Source: Pseudoalteromonas sp. N1230-9
Lineage (GTDB): Bacteria; Pseudomonadota; Gammaproteobacteria; Enterobacterales; Alteromonadaceae
Assembly (NCBI RefSeq): GCF_032716425.1
Contig: NZ_CP090419.1
Location: forward strand, 2,854,001 to 2,918,000
Direction: 5' to 3'
Length of the DNA: 64,000 nucleotides
Part shown: in pieces, positions 27,592 through 36,953 of the stretch
Position numbering within the stretch: position 1 is the stretch's first letter
How the letters are laid out: every line of letters starts with the position of its first letter
Program-made: the position numbers and the translations under genes
Notes under the pieces: generated by a model
The model's input: only the letters and a program-made list of their open reading frames with translations
Databases searched by the model: none
Told to the model about the DNA's origin: nothing

Positions 27592-28656
27592 TTACTTAAT
27601 TTTTGGATCAAGCTCACCTGATAAATACTTAAGGTGCATATCATCTAAAGAAATAGCTTTGATCTTACTTGCTTGTCCAGCAGTACCGAATGACTCATAA
27701 CGCGCTACACAGATCTCTGTCATAGCTTTGGTTGCTTCAGCTAAGTATTTACGTGGATCAAAGTTAGCAGGGTTTAAAGCTAAGTGACGACGAATCGCAC
27801 CTGTTGATGCTAAACGAAGGTCGGTATCAATATTAACTTTACGAACACCGTATTTAATACCTTCGATGATCTGCTCTACTGGTACGCCATAGGTTTCAGG
27901 AATTTCGCCACCGTATTGGTTAATAACTTCTAACCACTCTTGTGGCACTGAAGACGATCCATGCATTACTAAGTGAGTATTTGGGATACGCGCGTGAATT
28001 TCTTTAATACGATCAATCGCTAAAATATCGTCTGTAGGCGGACGAGTAAATTTATACGCACCATGTGATGTACCACATGCAATAGCAAGTGCATCTACAT
28101 GTGTTTTACGAACGAAGTCAGCCGCTTCTTCAGGATCAGTTAGCATTTGCTCTGTAGAAAGTTTACCTTCTGCACCTACGCCATCTTCTTCACCTGCTTC
28201 ACCTGTTTCAAGTGAGCCTAAAACACCTAGCTCGCCTTCCACAGACACACCGCAAGCATGTGCCATTTCGACTGTTTGACGTGTTACATCAACGTTGTAT
28301 TCGTAGCTTGAAGGTGTTTTACCATCAGACATTAATGAGCCATCCATCATCACTGATGAAAAACCTAACTGAATTGAGCGCTGACAAACACCTGGTGAAG
28401 TACCGTGATCTTGGTGCATTACAACTGGAATATGAGGCCATTCTTCAACGGCTGCTAAAATCATATGACGAATGAAAGGGGCACCGGCATAAGCACGTGC
28501 GCCAGCAGAACCTTGTACAATTACTGGGCTGTTTGTTTTATCAGCCGCTTCCATAATTGCACGCATTTGCTCTTGGTTGTTAACGTTAAACGCAGGAACG
28601 CCGTAACCATTTTCAGCTGCATGATCAAGAAGTTGTCGCATACTGATTAAAGCCAT
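27592..28656 (-). CDS. fba: Class II fructose-bisphosphate aldolase
   Basis: 354 aa from the ATG at 28656, where GGAG lies 9 nt upstream; longer in-frame starts lack an RBS. Calvin-cycle-type class II aldolase: zinc ligand region [24 protein letters not shown], and [10 protein letters not shown]. It cleaves fructose-1,6-bisphosphate to DHAP and G3P (or reverse). Last gene of epd-pgk-fba, the same order as in E. coli, though the aldolase there belongs to the shorter FbaA subtype. Confidence 0.95.
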   Translation of the reverse strand: MALISMRQLLDHAAENGYGVPAFNVNNQEQMRAIMEAADKTNSPVIVQGSAGARAYAGAPFIRHMILAAVEEWPHIPVVMHQDHGTSPGVCQRSIQLGFSSVMMDGSLMSDGKTPSSYEYNVDVTRQTVEMAHACGVSVEGELGVLGSLETGEAGEEDGVGAEGKLSTEQMLTDPEEAADFVRKTHVDALAIACGTSHGAYKFTRPPTDDILAIDRIKEIHARIPNTHLVMHGSSSVPQEWLEVINQYGGEIPETYGVPVEQIIEGIKYGVRKVNIDTDLRLASTGAIRRHLALNPANFDPRKYLAEATKAMTEICVARYESFGTAGQASKIKAISLDDMHLKYLSGELDPKIK

Positions 28657-28822
28657 TTGGTATTCTCCAAATTGTATCGACAGTAGTTTCCTACTATCTA
28701 GTTTGAACGGATATGTTAGTTTTTGATGCATCACTGCATCACGAAAAGCCACAGCATTTACTATCGCTGACCGTTATAGCTGAAAATAAAATGAAGGTGA
28801 GAGGTATTTTATTAACAGCTAA

Positions 28823-28852
28823 CCAGCATAACCAGACGACTGATTATGCTGG
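28823..28852 (-). other. Hairpin between pgk and fba
   Basis: CCAGCATAA (28823-28831) and TTATGCTGG (28844-28852) form a 9-bp perfect stem with a 12-nt loop, 11 nt after pgk. There is no T run, so it is more likely an RNA processing or stability element within the operon than a terminator. Confidence 0.5.
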
Positions 28853-28863
28853 CTTCGCACTAA

Positions 28864-30039
28864 TTACTTAGCACGTTCTTCAAGCATAGCAACCGCTGGC
28901 AGCTTTTTCCCTTCTAAAAACTCAAGGAATGCACCACCACCAGTTGAAATATAAGATACTTTATCGGCAATGCCGTATTTATCAATTGCTGCAAGCGTAT
29001 CACCGCCACCCGCAATTGAGAACGCATTTGAATTCGCAATCGCATCAGCAATAGCACGAGTGCCGTTACCAAATTGGTCAAATTCAAATACACCAACAGG
29101 GCCATTCCACACAACAGTGCCAGCTTTAGCAATAATATCTGCAAGCTGCTTTGCTGTATCAGGACCAATATCAAAAATCATATCTTCGTCTGTTACTTCA
29201 TTAACATCTTTTAATGTTGCAACCGCTGACTCTGAAAACTCATTACCAACAACAACATCAGTTGGTACCGGAATTTCACCGTTATTTGCTTTTGCCGCTG
29301 CACTTAATTTGTTTGCTTCATCAATTAAATCAGCTTCAAATAAAGATTTACCTACAGGATGTCCTGCTGCTGCGATGAAGGTATTAGCGATACCGCCACC
29401 CGTTACAAGCTGGTCAACGACTGTAGATAATGAATCAAGTACAGTTAACTTAGTCGATACTTTAGAACCACCTACAATCGCCACTAAAGGACGTGCTGGG
29501 TTATCAAGCGCTTTACCTAGAGCGTCTAGCTCTGCCGCAAGTAGTGGACCTGCACATGCAACATCAGCAAATAAACCCACACCGTGAGTAGATGCTTGTG
29601 CACGGTGAGCCGTACCAAATGCATCCATTACGTATACATCACATAATGCAGCGAGCTTTTTAGACAGTACTTCGTCATTTTTCTTTTCGCCCACGTTAAA
29701 ACGCACGTTTTCGAAAACAACCACTTCATTATCAGCAACGTCTACGCCTTCTAAGTAGTCTTTTTCAAGACGCACAGTTTGCTCAAGGGCATCATTTAAA
29801 TAATCGACCACTGGGGCAAGTGAAAATGCTTCATCATATTCCCCTTCCGTAGGGCGGCCAAGGTGTGACATCACCATTACTTTAGCGCCTTTTTCTAACG
29901 CTAATTTGATAGTAGGTAATGCTGCACGGATACGTGCATCAGAGGTCACTTTACCTTCTTTAACAGGCACATTTAAATCTTCACGAATTAACACGCGTTT
30001 GCCGTTTAAATCTAAATCTGCCATTTTAATGACCGACAT
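28864..30039 (-). CDS. pgk: Phosphoglycerate kinase
   Basis: 391 aa. N-terminal [21 protein letters not shown], the nucleotide-binding [10 protein letters not shown] and [13 protein letters not shown], and C-terminal GGGDTLAAI / [14 protein letters not shown] are all intact. It makes ATP from 1,3-bisphosphoglycerate in glycolysis and runs in reverse in gluconeogenesis. Middle gene of epd-pgk-fba. Confidence 0.97.
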   Translation of the reverse strand: MSVIKMADLDLNGKRVLIREDLNVPVKEGKVTSDARIRAALPTIKLALEKGAKVMVMSHLGRPTEGEYDEAFSLAPVVDYLNDALEQTVRLEKDYLEGVDVADNEVVVFENVRFNVGEKKNDEVLSKKLAALCDVYVMDAFGTAHRAQASTHGVGLFADVACAGPLLAAELDALGKALDNPARPLVAIVGGSKVSTKLTVLDSLSTVVDQLVTGGGIANTFIAAAGHPVGKSLFEADLIDEANKLSAAAKANNGEIPVPTDVVVGNEFSESAVATLKDVNEVTDEDMIFDIGPDTAKQLADIIAKAGTVVWNGPVGVFEFDQFGNGTRAIADAIANSNAFSIAGGGDTLAAIDKYGIADKVSYISTGGGAFLEFLEGKKLPAVAMLEERAK

Positions 30040-30081
30040 GGACTTCTCCTTAGTTAACGATACTAATATTATATTTATAAA

Positions 30082-31098
30082 TTATTGACTTATAGCCACC
30101 ATCGCACGCGCAGTGTCGAGCATACGATTTGCAAAACCCCACTCATTATCGCACCACACCAACAACTTTATCAGTCGTTTATGACTAACACGTGTCTGTG
30201 TGCCATCTATGATACAAGAATGTGGGTCATGATTAAAATCTACCGACACCAAAGGCTCTTCAGTGTAACTTAAAATACCTTCAAGACGGTCTTTAGCTGC
30301 CAGTTTAAGTGCTTGATTAACAGCCGCTAAATCAACATCAGAATTAACGGTAACACTCAAATCCATAGCCGTCACATTGATTGTAGGCACACGCACTGCA
30401 ATGGCTTCAAAGCGACTATGAAACTTAGGTAGTATACGCTCAATACCGCGAGCAAGTTTTGTATCTACCGGAATAATAGACTGGCTAGCTGCGCGTGTAC
30501 GACGTAAATCATGATGATATGCATCAATCACTTGTTGGTCATGCATCGACGCATGAATGGTCGTAATTGCCCCAGATTCAATTGAAAATGCGTCATCTAA
30601 TACTTTGATAACTGGCACAATACAGTTAGTCGTGCATGAGCCATTAGAAACGATAGTATGCTCTGCTTTTAATTCATCGTCATTAATGCCATATACTATG
30701 GTGGCATCAACATCGGCATCAGCTGGTTGCGAAAATAATACTTTTTTTGCACCGGCATTTATGTGTAGCTCAGCATGCTCTCGTGAGTGATATACTCCTG
30801 TGCATTCAAGCACTACATCAATATCAAGGGTTTGCCAAGGCAACTCAGCGGGGTTTTCTTCAGCAAACAGTGCTATAGAGTCATTAGCTACTGTTAGCGT
30901 ATCTTCACCTAGATTAACAGGAAATGAAAAACGACCATGAGATGTATCGTATTTAAGGAGATGGGCAATGCCCTTTGGGTCGGCTAGTTCATTTATAGCG
31001 ACAATTTTAATCTGATCTTCAAGCCCTGATTCGTACAAAGCACGGACGATGTTGCGCCCAATCCGACCAAAACCGTTAATTGCAAGTTTGATTGCCAT
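30082..31098 (-). CDS. epd: Erythrose-4-phosphate dehydrogenase
   Basis: 338 aa, GAPDH family. Rossmann start [19 protein letters not shown], catalytic Cys in SNGSCTTNC, and [12 protein letters not shown]. Stretches such as [24 protein letters not shown] and [17 protein letters not shown] match Epd rather than GapA. It oxidises erythrose-4-phosphate to 4-phosphoerythronate for PLP synthesis. First gene of the operon; its upstream region holds a 16-bp palindrome and a long repeat array. Confidence 0.92.
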   Translation of the reverse strand: MAIKLAINGFGRIGRNIVRALYESGLEDQIKIVAINELADPKGIAHLLKYDTSHGRFSFPVNLGEDTLTVANDSIALFAEENPAELPWQTLDIDVVLECTGVYHSREHAELHINAGAKKVLFSQPADADVDATIVYGINDDELKAEHTIVSNGSCTTNCIVPVIKVLDDAFSIESGAITTIHASMHDQQVIDAYHHDLRRTRAASQSIIPVDTKLARGIERILPKFHSRFEAIAVRVPTINVTAMDLSVTVNSDVDLAAVNQALKLAAKDRLEGILSYTEEPLVSVDFNHDPHSCIIDGTQTRVSHKRLIKLLVWCDNEWGFANRMLDTARAMVAISQ

Positions 31099-31131
31099 GA
31101 AGAAGAAAATCCACTCTAGTTGCTTGCAGAT

Positions 31132-31147
31132 AAAGGCAGCTGCCTTT
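31132..31147. promoter_or_regulatory. 16-bp perfect palindrome upstream of epd
   Basis: AAAGGCAGCTGCCTTT is a perfect dyad 34-49 bp upstream of the epd ATG, just before the first repeat unit. Probably an operator overlapping the epd promoter, though the regulator is unknown. Confidence 0.5.
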
Positions 31148-31149
31148 TA

Positions 31150-31665
31150 GATGGCGGTATTGTAATCGACCTTTGAAGTTTTTATAAGAGGTCAGCAAAA
31201 ATAAAAATTGCTTAGCATGTTTTAGATGGCGCTGTTTTGGTAATCGACCTTACACATTATTATAAGAGGTCAAGTGAAATAAAAGTTGCTTAGCATGTTT
31301 TAGATGGCGCAGTTTTGGTAATCGACCTTACACATTTTTATAAGAGGTCAGCCAAAATAAAAATTGCTTAGCATGTTTTAGATGGCGCAGTTTTGGTAAT
31401 CGACCTTAGACATTTTTATAAGAGGGCAAGGCAAATAAAACTACTTTAACAACCCTAGATGGCTCAATTTTGGTAATCGACCTGAAGAGTTTTTATAAGA
31501 GGTCAGCAAAAATAAAAGTTGCTTAGCATGTTTTAGATGGCGCAGTTTTGGTAATCGACCTTTGAAGTTTTTATAAGAGGGCGAGGTAAATAAAACTACT
31601 TTAACAACCCTAGATGGCACAATTTTGGTAATCGACCTGAAGAGTTTATAAGAGGGCCAAGTAAA
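31150..31665. repeat. Tandem 75-78 bp repeat array, seven cores
   Basis: Cores beginning GATGGC start at 31150, 31225, 31303, 31381, 31458, 31536 and 31613; the last unit is cut short. Each core reads GATGGCNCA-N-TTTTGGTAATCGACC, then about 13-15 nt, then TATAAGAGG. GACCT and AGGTC within a unit can pair. Two tail types occur: A (ending GCTTAGCATGTTTTA) and B (ending CTTTAACAACCCTA), in the order A, A, A, B, A, B. The 31381-31535 dimer is repeated at 31536 onward, showing recent duplication of a two-unit block. It fills the 683-bp gap between epd and the toxin-antitoxin genes. No gene seen in it. Confidence 0.9.
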
Positions 31666-31781
31666 AAGAATTTCTTCGTTAGTAAATTACCACTCACCTT
31701 AACTCTAATTAAAAAGTAAGTTAGTTGCCCAACCCTCACTCTAGCGCTAACATTTGTACACACAAAAGTCAGGAGTCTAGC

Positions 31782-32066
31782 ATGGATACCAGAATTCAAT
31801 TTCGAGTTGATGAAGAAACTAAACGACTTGCTCAGCAAATGGCACAAAGCCAAGGTAAAACACTTAGTGATGCTTGTAGAGAGCTCACAGAGCAATTAGC
31901 TGAACAGCAAAGAAAATCGCTGTCTCACGACGCTTGGTTAACAGAGCAAGTAAATCAAGCTTTCGATAAATATGAGGCTGGTGAAAGTACTTTTATCGAC
32001 AACAAAACTGCTAAATCCCGCATGGCTGAGCGTAAAGCAAAAATACGCAATAGAGGCAATCTATGA
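31782..32066 (+). CDS. RelB/DinJ-family antitoxin
   Basis: 94 aa from the ATG at 31782 (AGGAG 7 nt upstream). The N-terminus MDTRIQFRVDEETKRLAQQM is a ribbon-helix-helix of the RelB/DinJ type, the part that binds DNA and autoregulates. The charged C-terminal half (about 45-94) would wrap the toxin. Overlaps the toxin gene by 4 nt (ATGA). Confidence 0.82.
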   Translation: MDTRIQFRVDEETKRLAQQMAQSQGKTLSDACRELTEQLAEQQRKSLSHDAWLTEQVNQAFDKYEAGESTFIDNKTAKSRMAERKAKIRNRGNL

Positions 32067-32341
32067 TCCTATGGGAAGATGAATCTTTAAATGATCGTGA
32101 AAAAATCTTCGACTATCTTTATCACTTTAACCCAAGTGCTGCAGACAAAACCGATGAGCTCTTCGAAGCTAAGGTAGAAAATTTATTAGCTAAGCCTTTG
32201 ATGGGCGTAGAGCGTACAGGCATCAAAGGGCGACTGCTCATTATCCTTGAAATCTCGATGATTATTTCCTATTGGGTCGAGGATGGCATAATACGTGTCA
32301 TGCGTGTTCTACATAAAAAACAAAAATTCCCTCAAGATTAA
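32063..32341 (+). CDS. RelE/ParE-family toxin
   Basis: 92 aa. The fold pattern of the RelE/ParE superfamily is visible: helical N-terminus (WEDESLNDREKIFDYLY), a second helix, then strands KGRLLIILEISMIISYWVEDGIIRVMRVLHKKQKFP. The -RVMRVLHKKQKFP end is typical of ParE-like proteins. Whether it cleaves mRNA at the ribosome or inhibits gyrase cannot be decided by eye. Translationally coupled to the antitoxin. Confidence 0.82.
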   Translation: MILWEDESLNDREKIFDYLYHFNPSAADKTDELFEAKVENLLAKPLMGVERTGIKGRLLIILEISMIISYWVEDGIIRVMRVLHKKQKFPQD

Positions 32342-32365
32342 CCCTTTTCAAGTAACGCCTTCTAA

Positions 32366-32989
32366 TCAAACCAACTCCCCTACTTTTAATGGTTTACCCC
32401 GGCTGATTTGATGGCATTGGGCTAAGAATAACTCGGCAGTCGCCATGGCATCAGTAAGGGCATGGTGCGAGCTGTAATGCGGTAAATTGTAACGTTTGCG
32501 ACATTCGCTAAGTGTTAAATCATCATGGCCAATTTCATGGCCTTGTTTATGGAGGCGCTTTTTTTCAATCACAAAGGTATCAAGAATCAGACGCGCTTTT
32601 GCCTTTAAACCAAACTTACGACAGGCTTGCTTTAAGAACCCCCAATCCAGCGCCGCATTATGAAATACTAAAATACAGTCATCAAAGTACTGATGTAAGT
32701 TAGTCACAATCACTTCTAGGCTTTCACCTGTATCTATATCTTGCTTAGCAATACCGTGATAAATCGGGCTTTGCTCTAAACTTTGCACGTCTTTATTTAT
32801 TAAGTGCTGAGCGCCGCTGAGTTTAATACATTGATCTTCTATCATCACCCACGCCACAGAGACGATTTCATGCTTGCGAGGGTCAAGACCTGTTAACTCC
32901 ATATCGATCACAATGTAGCGTTCTTTATAGGCATTAGACGCCAATAATTGCTTGCGTGCTAAATACCGACTTAACCAGCGTTTTACCAT
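32366..32989 (-). CDS. DnaQ-like 3'-5' exonuclease
   Basis: 207 aa. DEDDh exonuclease: motif I VIDMELTGLD (catalytic Asp/Glu), motif II FHNAALDWGFL, motif III HHALTDAMATAELF (His-x4-Asp). Resembles Pol III epsilon but lacks the extra C-terminal region. Function in vivo unknown. Directly downstream of the cNMP/CBS/DUF294 gene (9-bp gap), a pairing also found next to acetate symporter genes in related genera. Confidence 0.85.
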   Translation of the reverse strand: MVKRWLSRYLARKQLLASNAYKERYIVIDMELTGLDPRKHEIVSVAWVMIEDQCIKLSGAQHLINKDVQSLEQSPIYHGIAKQDIDTGESLEVIVTNLHQYFDDCILVFHNAALDWGFLKQACRKFGLKAKARLILDTFVIEKKRLHKQGHEIGHDDLTLSECRKRYNLPHYSSHHALTDAMATAELFLAQCHQISRGKPLKVGELV

Positions 32990-32998
32990 TGTGCTCTC

Positions 32999-34837
32999 CT
33001 ATAAACTTCCGCGAGCAAATTTAAAGGCAGCAGCTTGCTGTGCTTGTTTAATCAAGTAAAACGCTTCTTTTAATTGGTGACGCTCTAGGGAGTTTAAGGC
33101 ATTCGGGTTAATGCAGTTACTCGGTAGGCCTTCTTCATTTATTTGCGTGCCTAGGCGCAGCTGCGTTAAAAAACGCCAGCAATCTTTTAGGTTATACAAG
33201 TCATTTTTGTTGAGTAATGCAAACTTCATTAAGGCATCGATTCGCTCTTGCGTATTAGCCCGCTGAATACCCGCTTTAAGAGAATATAAGCGCACTATGT
33301 CGTTGATGATCACCACACCACGTTTTTTTAAATCAAGGTATTTATGCTGCTTGTCATCTTTTTCTAGCTTAAATTGATTAAACAATCCGATTGGTACAGG
33401 TGTATTTTTAATATCACTGGCCATAGCCGCATAGAATAAGTCATTTTTAGAAATACGTTTTAATTGTTCACAGAAGCTTGCATATAAGGTTGTTGAGCCT
33501 TCAATAAACCGTAAATCAAAAAATATTTTGCAATTGAGCATGGCCTCTGGCGTGGGTGAGGTAATCCATTTATAGAATTTTTCAGTCCATGCACTTATAC
33601 CCATTCTGCACTGTGGGTTGCTCGCCATAATATTACCTGGGCAACGTTTAATACCGCACTCAGTCAATTGCTCGCATACAAATTCGCCCATACGCCTGAA
33701 GTAATCTTGCTGCTGTTCAGTTAAACCATCTGGCAACAATAAGCCATTGTCTTGATCTGAATGCAGGGTTTGTTCTTCGCGGGCCTGCGAGCCAAAACAA
33801 ATAAAGCTAAAGCTGGTTGGCGCAGCACCATTATCTTCTTGGAACAAACGAATTAAGCGCGAGGTCAAGGCATCGGTTAAACCACTTAATAATTTACCAA
33901 TCAGTGAAATATCATCGATATTATTCGAAAAACCTTTTAATAAGCTCGGAATTTCTTGCGAGTAGCGTTTTAAGTCAACCACACTATGCGCTTTATAAAT
34001 ACGACCAATCAATTGCACAGGGTCACTTTTTTGCTGGCGCAATAAATCAGTGCTGGTTAGCATACCCAATGGTTTATGGTGCTCATCAAGCACAGGTAAA
34101 TGATGGATATTGTATTTGAGCATCAAGTGTAACGCTGAAAACACCCGATTATTCTCAAAGATAAACTTTGGTTTAGCAGTCATAATACTGCTGACAGACT
34201 CTTGTGGGTCAACCTCATCGGCTAATACGCGATTACGCAAGTCTCTGTCTGTAACGACCCCCACTAAACGCTCATTTTCTGTGAGCATAATCGACGAGAC
34301 GCCCTGTTTTTTCATTTTCTTAGCGATTTGTCGAATGCTTGCATCAGGCGCTGAGATGACTGCTTTTCGGTTCATCAACTCCGCTATTTTCTTTTCAGAC
34401 CAACTCTCATTTTGACTCTTATAGTGAGATGAAAGCAGGCGATTCTTGTGAGCTCGCACAAAGTATTGCTCAAATACTTTGTATTCACGACGCAAATAGT
34501 CAAATGCCGCTTGGCCTAACATGTAGACAATGCCTTCCTTTTGCACAGAAATACTATTTTGAATGGCCTCGCCTGTTAGCAATGAGGGAAAGCCAAAGTA
34601 ATCGCCAGCTGCCAACTTAGCAATCACATCGCCTTTTGCATCAACCAAATCGTAATCACCAGAGCGAATCAAAAACAACTTTGGATTTTCTGAGCTTAAC
34701 CACTGATTTTGATTCTCACGGGTAAGGTAAATAATATCGAGATGGTTAACAAAGTACTCGCAGGCAGCCATATCAAGCTGATTAAAGGGGGTTTGCTGCA
34801 TCACAAATTGGGCGACTTCCTGTTGCTCGGTATTCAT
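32999..34837 (-). CDS. cNMP-binding / CBS pair / DUF294 nucleotidyltransferase-like protein
   Basis: 612 aa from the ATG at 34837; ATGs at 34843 and 34864 are in frame, so the start is uncertain. Domains: cyclic-nucleotide-binding barrel (about 15-130), two CBS domains (about 160-280; GVVTDRDLRNRVLADEVDP and GMLTSTDLLRQQ), a DUF294 nucleotidyltransferase-like domain (about 330-450) with GSQAREEQTLHSDQDNGLL carrying the GS and DxD metal site, and a C-terminal DUF294_C helical domain. GlnD-like uridylyltransferase activity is suggested by the fold but not shown. Between actP and the exonuclease. Confidence 0.85.
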   Translation of the reverse strand: MNTEQQEVAQFVMQQTPFNQLDMAACEYFVNHLDIIYLTRENQNQWLSSENPKLFLIRSGDYDLVDAKGDVIAKLAAGDYFGFPSLLTGEAIQNSISVQKEGIVYMLGQAAFDYLRREYKVFEQYFVRAHKNRLLSSHYKSQNESWSEKKIAELMNRKAVISAPDASIRQIAKKMKKQGVSSIMLTENERLVGVVTDRDLRNRVLADEVDPQESVSSIMTAKPKFIFENNRVFSALHLMLKYNIHHLPVLDEHHKPLGMLTSTDLLRQQKSDPVQLIGRIYKAHSVVDLKRYSQEIPSLLKGFSNNIDDISLIGKLLSGLTDALTSRLIRLFQEDNGAAPTSFSFICFGSQAREEQTLHSDQDNGLLLPDGLTEQQQDYFRRMGEFVCEQLTECGIKRCPGNIMASNPQCRMGISAWTEKFYKWITSPTPEAMLNCKIFFDLRFIEGSTTLYASFCEQLKRISKNDLFYAAMASDIKNTPVPIGLFNQFKLEKDDKQHKYLDLKKRGVVIINDIVRLYSLKAGIQRANTQERIDALMKFALLNKNDLYNLKDCWRFLTQLRLGTQINEEGLPSNCINPNALNSLERHQLKEAFYLIKQAQQAAAFKFARGSL

Positions 34838-34893
34838 GGTCATTCTCGCTATTTGATGGGGCAATATCTACACTACTCCCGTTTTAAATAAAT

Positions 34894-34920
34894 AAAAAGC
34901 CCGACTTAAGTCGGGCTTTT
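34894..34920 (-). terminator. Terminator of the DUF4212-actP operon
   Basis: AAAAGCCCGACTTAAGTCGGGCTTTT is a near-perfect stem flanked by A and T runs, about 35 nt after actP. Confidence 0.88.
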
Positions 34921-34954
34921 AACCTTCAAGAGTGTGTTTTTATAAATGGCATTT

Positions 34955-36679
34955 TTAGTGCGCGTGTGCTGCGCTCGAACCTTTCGGGTTACGAATACCT
35001 TCAACCATTTCTTGGATTTCAACTGGCGTTTCAGCCGTTAGTTTAAGTACGATACCTGCCACTACAAAGTTAACAATCATACCAACTAGACCAATCCCCT
35101 CAGGAGAGATACCAAATAACCAGTGTGCAGGCGCATTTAACTCAGGGCTTACGAACTTGAAGTAGATAATATAAGCCGCAGTGAAAGTAATCCCTGTCAC
35201 CATACCCGCAATTGCACCTTCTTTATTCATCTTCTTAGAGAAGATACCCATGATTATAGCTGGGAAGAAGCTCGCCGCTGCTAAGCCGAATGCAAAGGCA
35301 ACAACCGAGGCCACAAATCCTGGCGGGTTAATACCAAAGTAAGCTGAAATCACAATCGCTATCATTGCCGCTAATCGCGCTGCAAGGAGCTCTTGTTTGT
35401 CACTAATATCGGGTTTTAAGGTACGTTTTAATAAGTCATGGGATACCGAGGTCGAGATTACCAATAGTAAGCCTGCAGTTGTTGATAGCGCTGCTGCGAT
35501 ACCACCCGCTGCAACTAATGCAATCACCCATGCAGGTAAGTCTGCAATTTCAGGGTTTGCAAGTACCATGATGTCGCGGTCAACATTCACTTCATTAGCG
35601 CTGTTTGGATCATCAATCTTACCTGCTGAGTAGAACATTTTGCCATCACCATTTTTATCATTAAAGGTAATAAGGCCTGTTCTTTCCCAGTTTTTAACCC
35701 ATGCTGGCGCTTCAGCATACTCTGTACCGCTTCCATCTTTACCATTAATTGTATCAATCATGTTTACACGGGCAAACGATGCAACAGCAGGTGCAGTTGT
35801 ATAAACAATAGCAATGAAAACAAGCGTCCATGCCGCTGAGATACGCGTGTCTTTCACACGAGGAACAGTAAAGAAACGAACAATTACGTGAGGTAGACCC
35901 GCAGTACCAACCATTAACGCACCTGTGATTGCGAATACATCAATCATGCTCTTCGAGCCTTCGGTATATTGCGCAAAGCCGAGTTCAGTACTGAGCCCAT
36001 CAAGTTTATCAAGTACAAACTGTCCAGAGCCATCGCTAAGCGTTGCACCAAACCCTGTTTGTGGGAAGAAGTGACCCGTCATCATCATTGAAATGAAGAT
36101 TGCTGGAACAAGGTAAGCAAATACCAGTACACAATACTGCGCTACTTGCGTATATGTAATGCCTTTCATCCCGCCTAATACAGCGTAGAAAAAAACAATC
36201 ACCATGCCAATGTAAACACCGGTCTCAATATCAACTTCTAAAAAGCGAGAGAAAACCACACCTACACCACGCATTTGACCTGCAATGTATGTGAAGCAAA
36301 TAAAGATGGCGCATAATATTGCCACAATACGTGCTGCTTGTGAGTAATAACGATCACCAATGAAATCTGGCACTGTAAACTTGCCAAACTTACGAAGGTA
36401 AGGCGCAAGACATAAAGCAAGAAGTACATAACCGCCTGTCCAACCCATTAGATATACACCACCATCATAACCCGCAAACGAGATGATACCCGCCATTGAG
36501 ATAAACGATGCTGCACTCATCCAGTCAGCGGCCGTTGCCATACCATTGGCCAGTGGTGGAACACCGCCACCAGCAACATAGAATTCATTTGTTGACCCTG
36601 CACGGGCCCAGATTGCAATGCCGATGTAAAGCGCGAAGCTTAAACCGACAATAATAAACGTGAGTGTTTGAACATCCAT
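34955..36679 (-). CDS. actP: Cation:acetate symporter, ActP-type (SSS family)
   Basis: 574 aa, about 13 TM segments. Sodium:solute symporter family: FYVAGGGVPPLANGMATAADWMSAASFISMAGIISF and ALSTTAGLLLVISTSVSHDL are characteristic; a hydrophilic insert lies at about 310-375 (rich in Asp/Gly, as in the VC_2705 subfamily). Imports short-chain monocarboxylates such as acetate with Na+. Follows the DUF4212 gene by 10 bp; divergent from crbS. Confidence 0.87.
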   Translation of the reverse strand: MDVQTLTFIIVGLSFALYIGIAIWARAGSTNEFYVAGGGVPPLANGMATAADWMSAASFISMAGIISFAGYDGGVYLMGWTGGYVLLALCLAPYLRKFGKFTVPDFIGDRYYSQAARIVAILCAIFICFTYIAGQMRGVGVVFSRFLEVDIETGVYIGMVIVFFYAVLGGMKGITYTQVAQYCVLVFAYLVPAIFISMMMTGHFFPQTGFGATLSDGSGQFVLDKLDGLSTELGFAQYTEGSKSMIDVFAITGALMVGTAGLPHVIVRFFTVPRVKDTRISAAWTLVFIAIVYTTAPAVASFARVNMIDTINGKDGSGTEYAEAPAWVKNWERTGLITFNDKNGDGKMFYSAGKIDDPNSANEVNVDRDIMVLANPEIADLPAWVIALVAAGGIAAALSTTAGLLLVISTSVSHDLLKRTLKPDISDKQELLAARLAAMIAIVISAYFGINPPGFVASVVAFAFGLAAASFFPAIIMGIFSKKMNKEGAIAGMVTGITFTAAYIIYFKFVSPELNAPAHWLFGISPEGIGLVGMIVNFVVAGIVLKLTAETPVEIQEMVEGIRNPKGSSAAHAH

Positions 36680-36689
36680 TGCTTAGCTC

Positions 36690-36953
36690 CTATTCGTCTA
36701 CGCCGTATTTTTTATCTAACGTATTCATTTTGAAAACGTAAACAAAAATCAAAGCAACAAAGGTGTAAATTGCGCCTTGCTGGGAGAACCAGAAGCCGAG
36801 TTTAAACCCAAAAAAACGTACTTCGTTCAGTACATCTACCAATAAAATGCCAAAACCAAATGAGACGACAAACCACACTGCTAACAGTTTAAATAGCAGT
36901 GAAATATTTTCCGCCCAATAAGCTTTTGCTTGTTCTTCATCTTTAAAAGCCAT
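36690..36953 (-). CDS. DUF4212 small subunit of sodium:solute symporter
   Basis: 87 aa from the ATG at 36953 (AAGGGGAT upstream). Two TM segments at about 20-42 and 55-76; motif AYWAENISLLFKLLAVWFVVSFGFGILL and C-terminal NTLDKKYGVDE typical of DUF4212. Found with SSS symporters of the ActP type, presumed accessory subunit. Confidence 0.87.
   Translation of the reverse strand: MAFKDEEQAKAYWAENISLLFKLLAVWFVVSFGFGILLVDVLNEVRFFGFKLGFWFSQQGAIYTFVALIFVYVFKMNTLDKKYGVDE

Noticed and set aside
28970-29587. A 205-codon plus-strand open frame opposite pgk
   Set aside because: Low-complexity Ala/Ser/Pro composition caused by pgk codon use on the other strand; no RBS, and pgk is intact.
31150-31665. 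Possible CRISPR array or integron attC sites in the 77-bp repeats
   Set aside because: The intervening sequences repeat rather than vary, the units are too long for CRISPR, there are no cas genes, and no attC core sites (GTTRRRY) flank gene cassettes.
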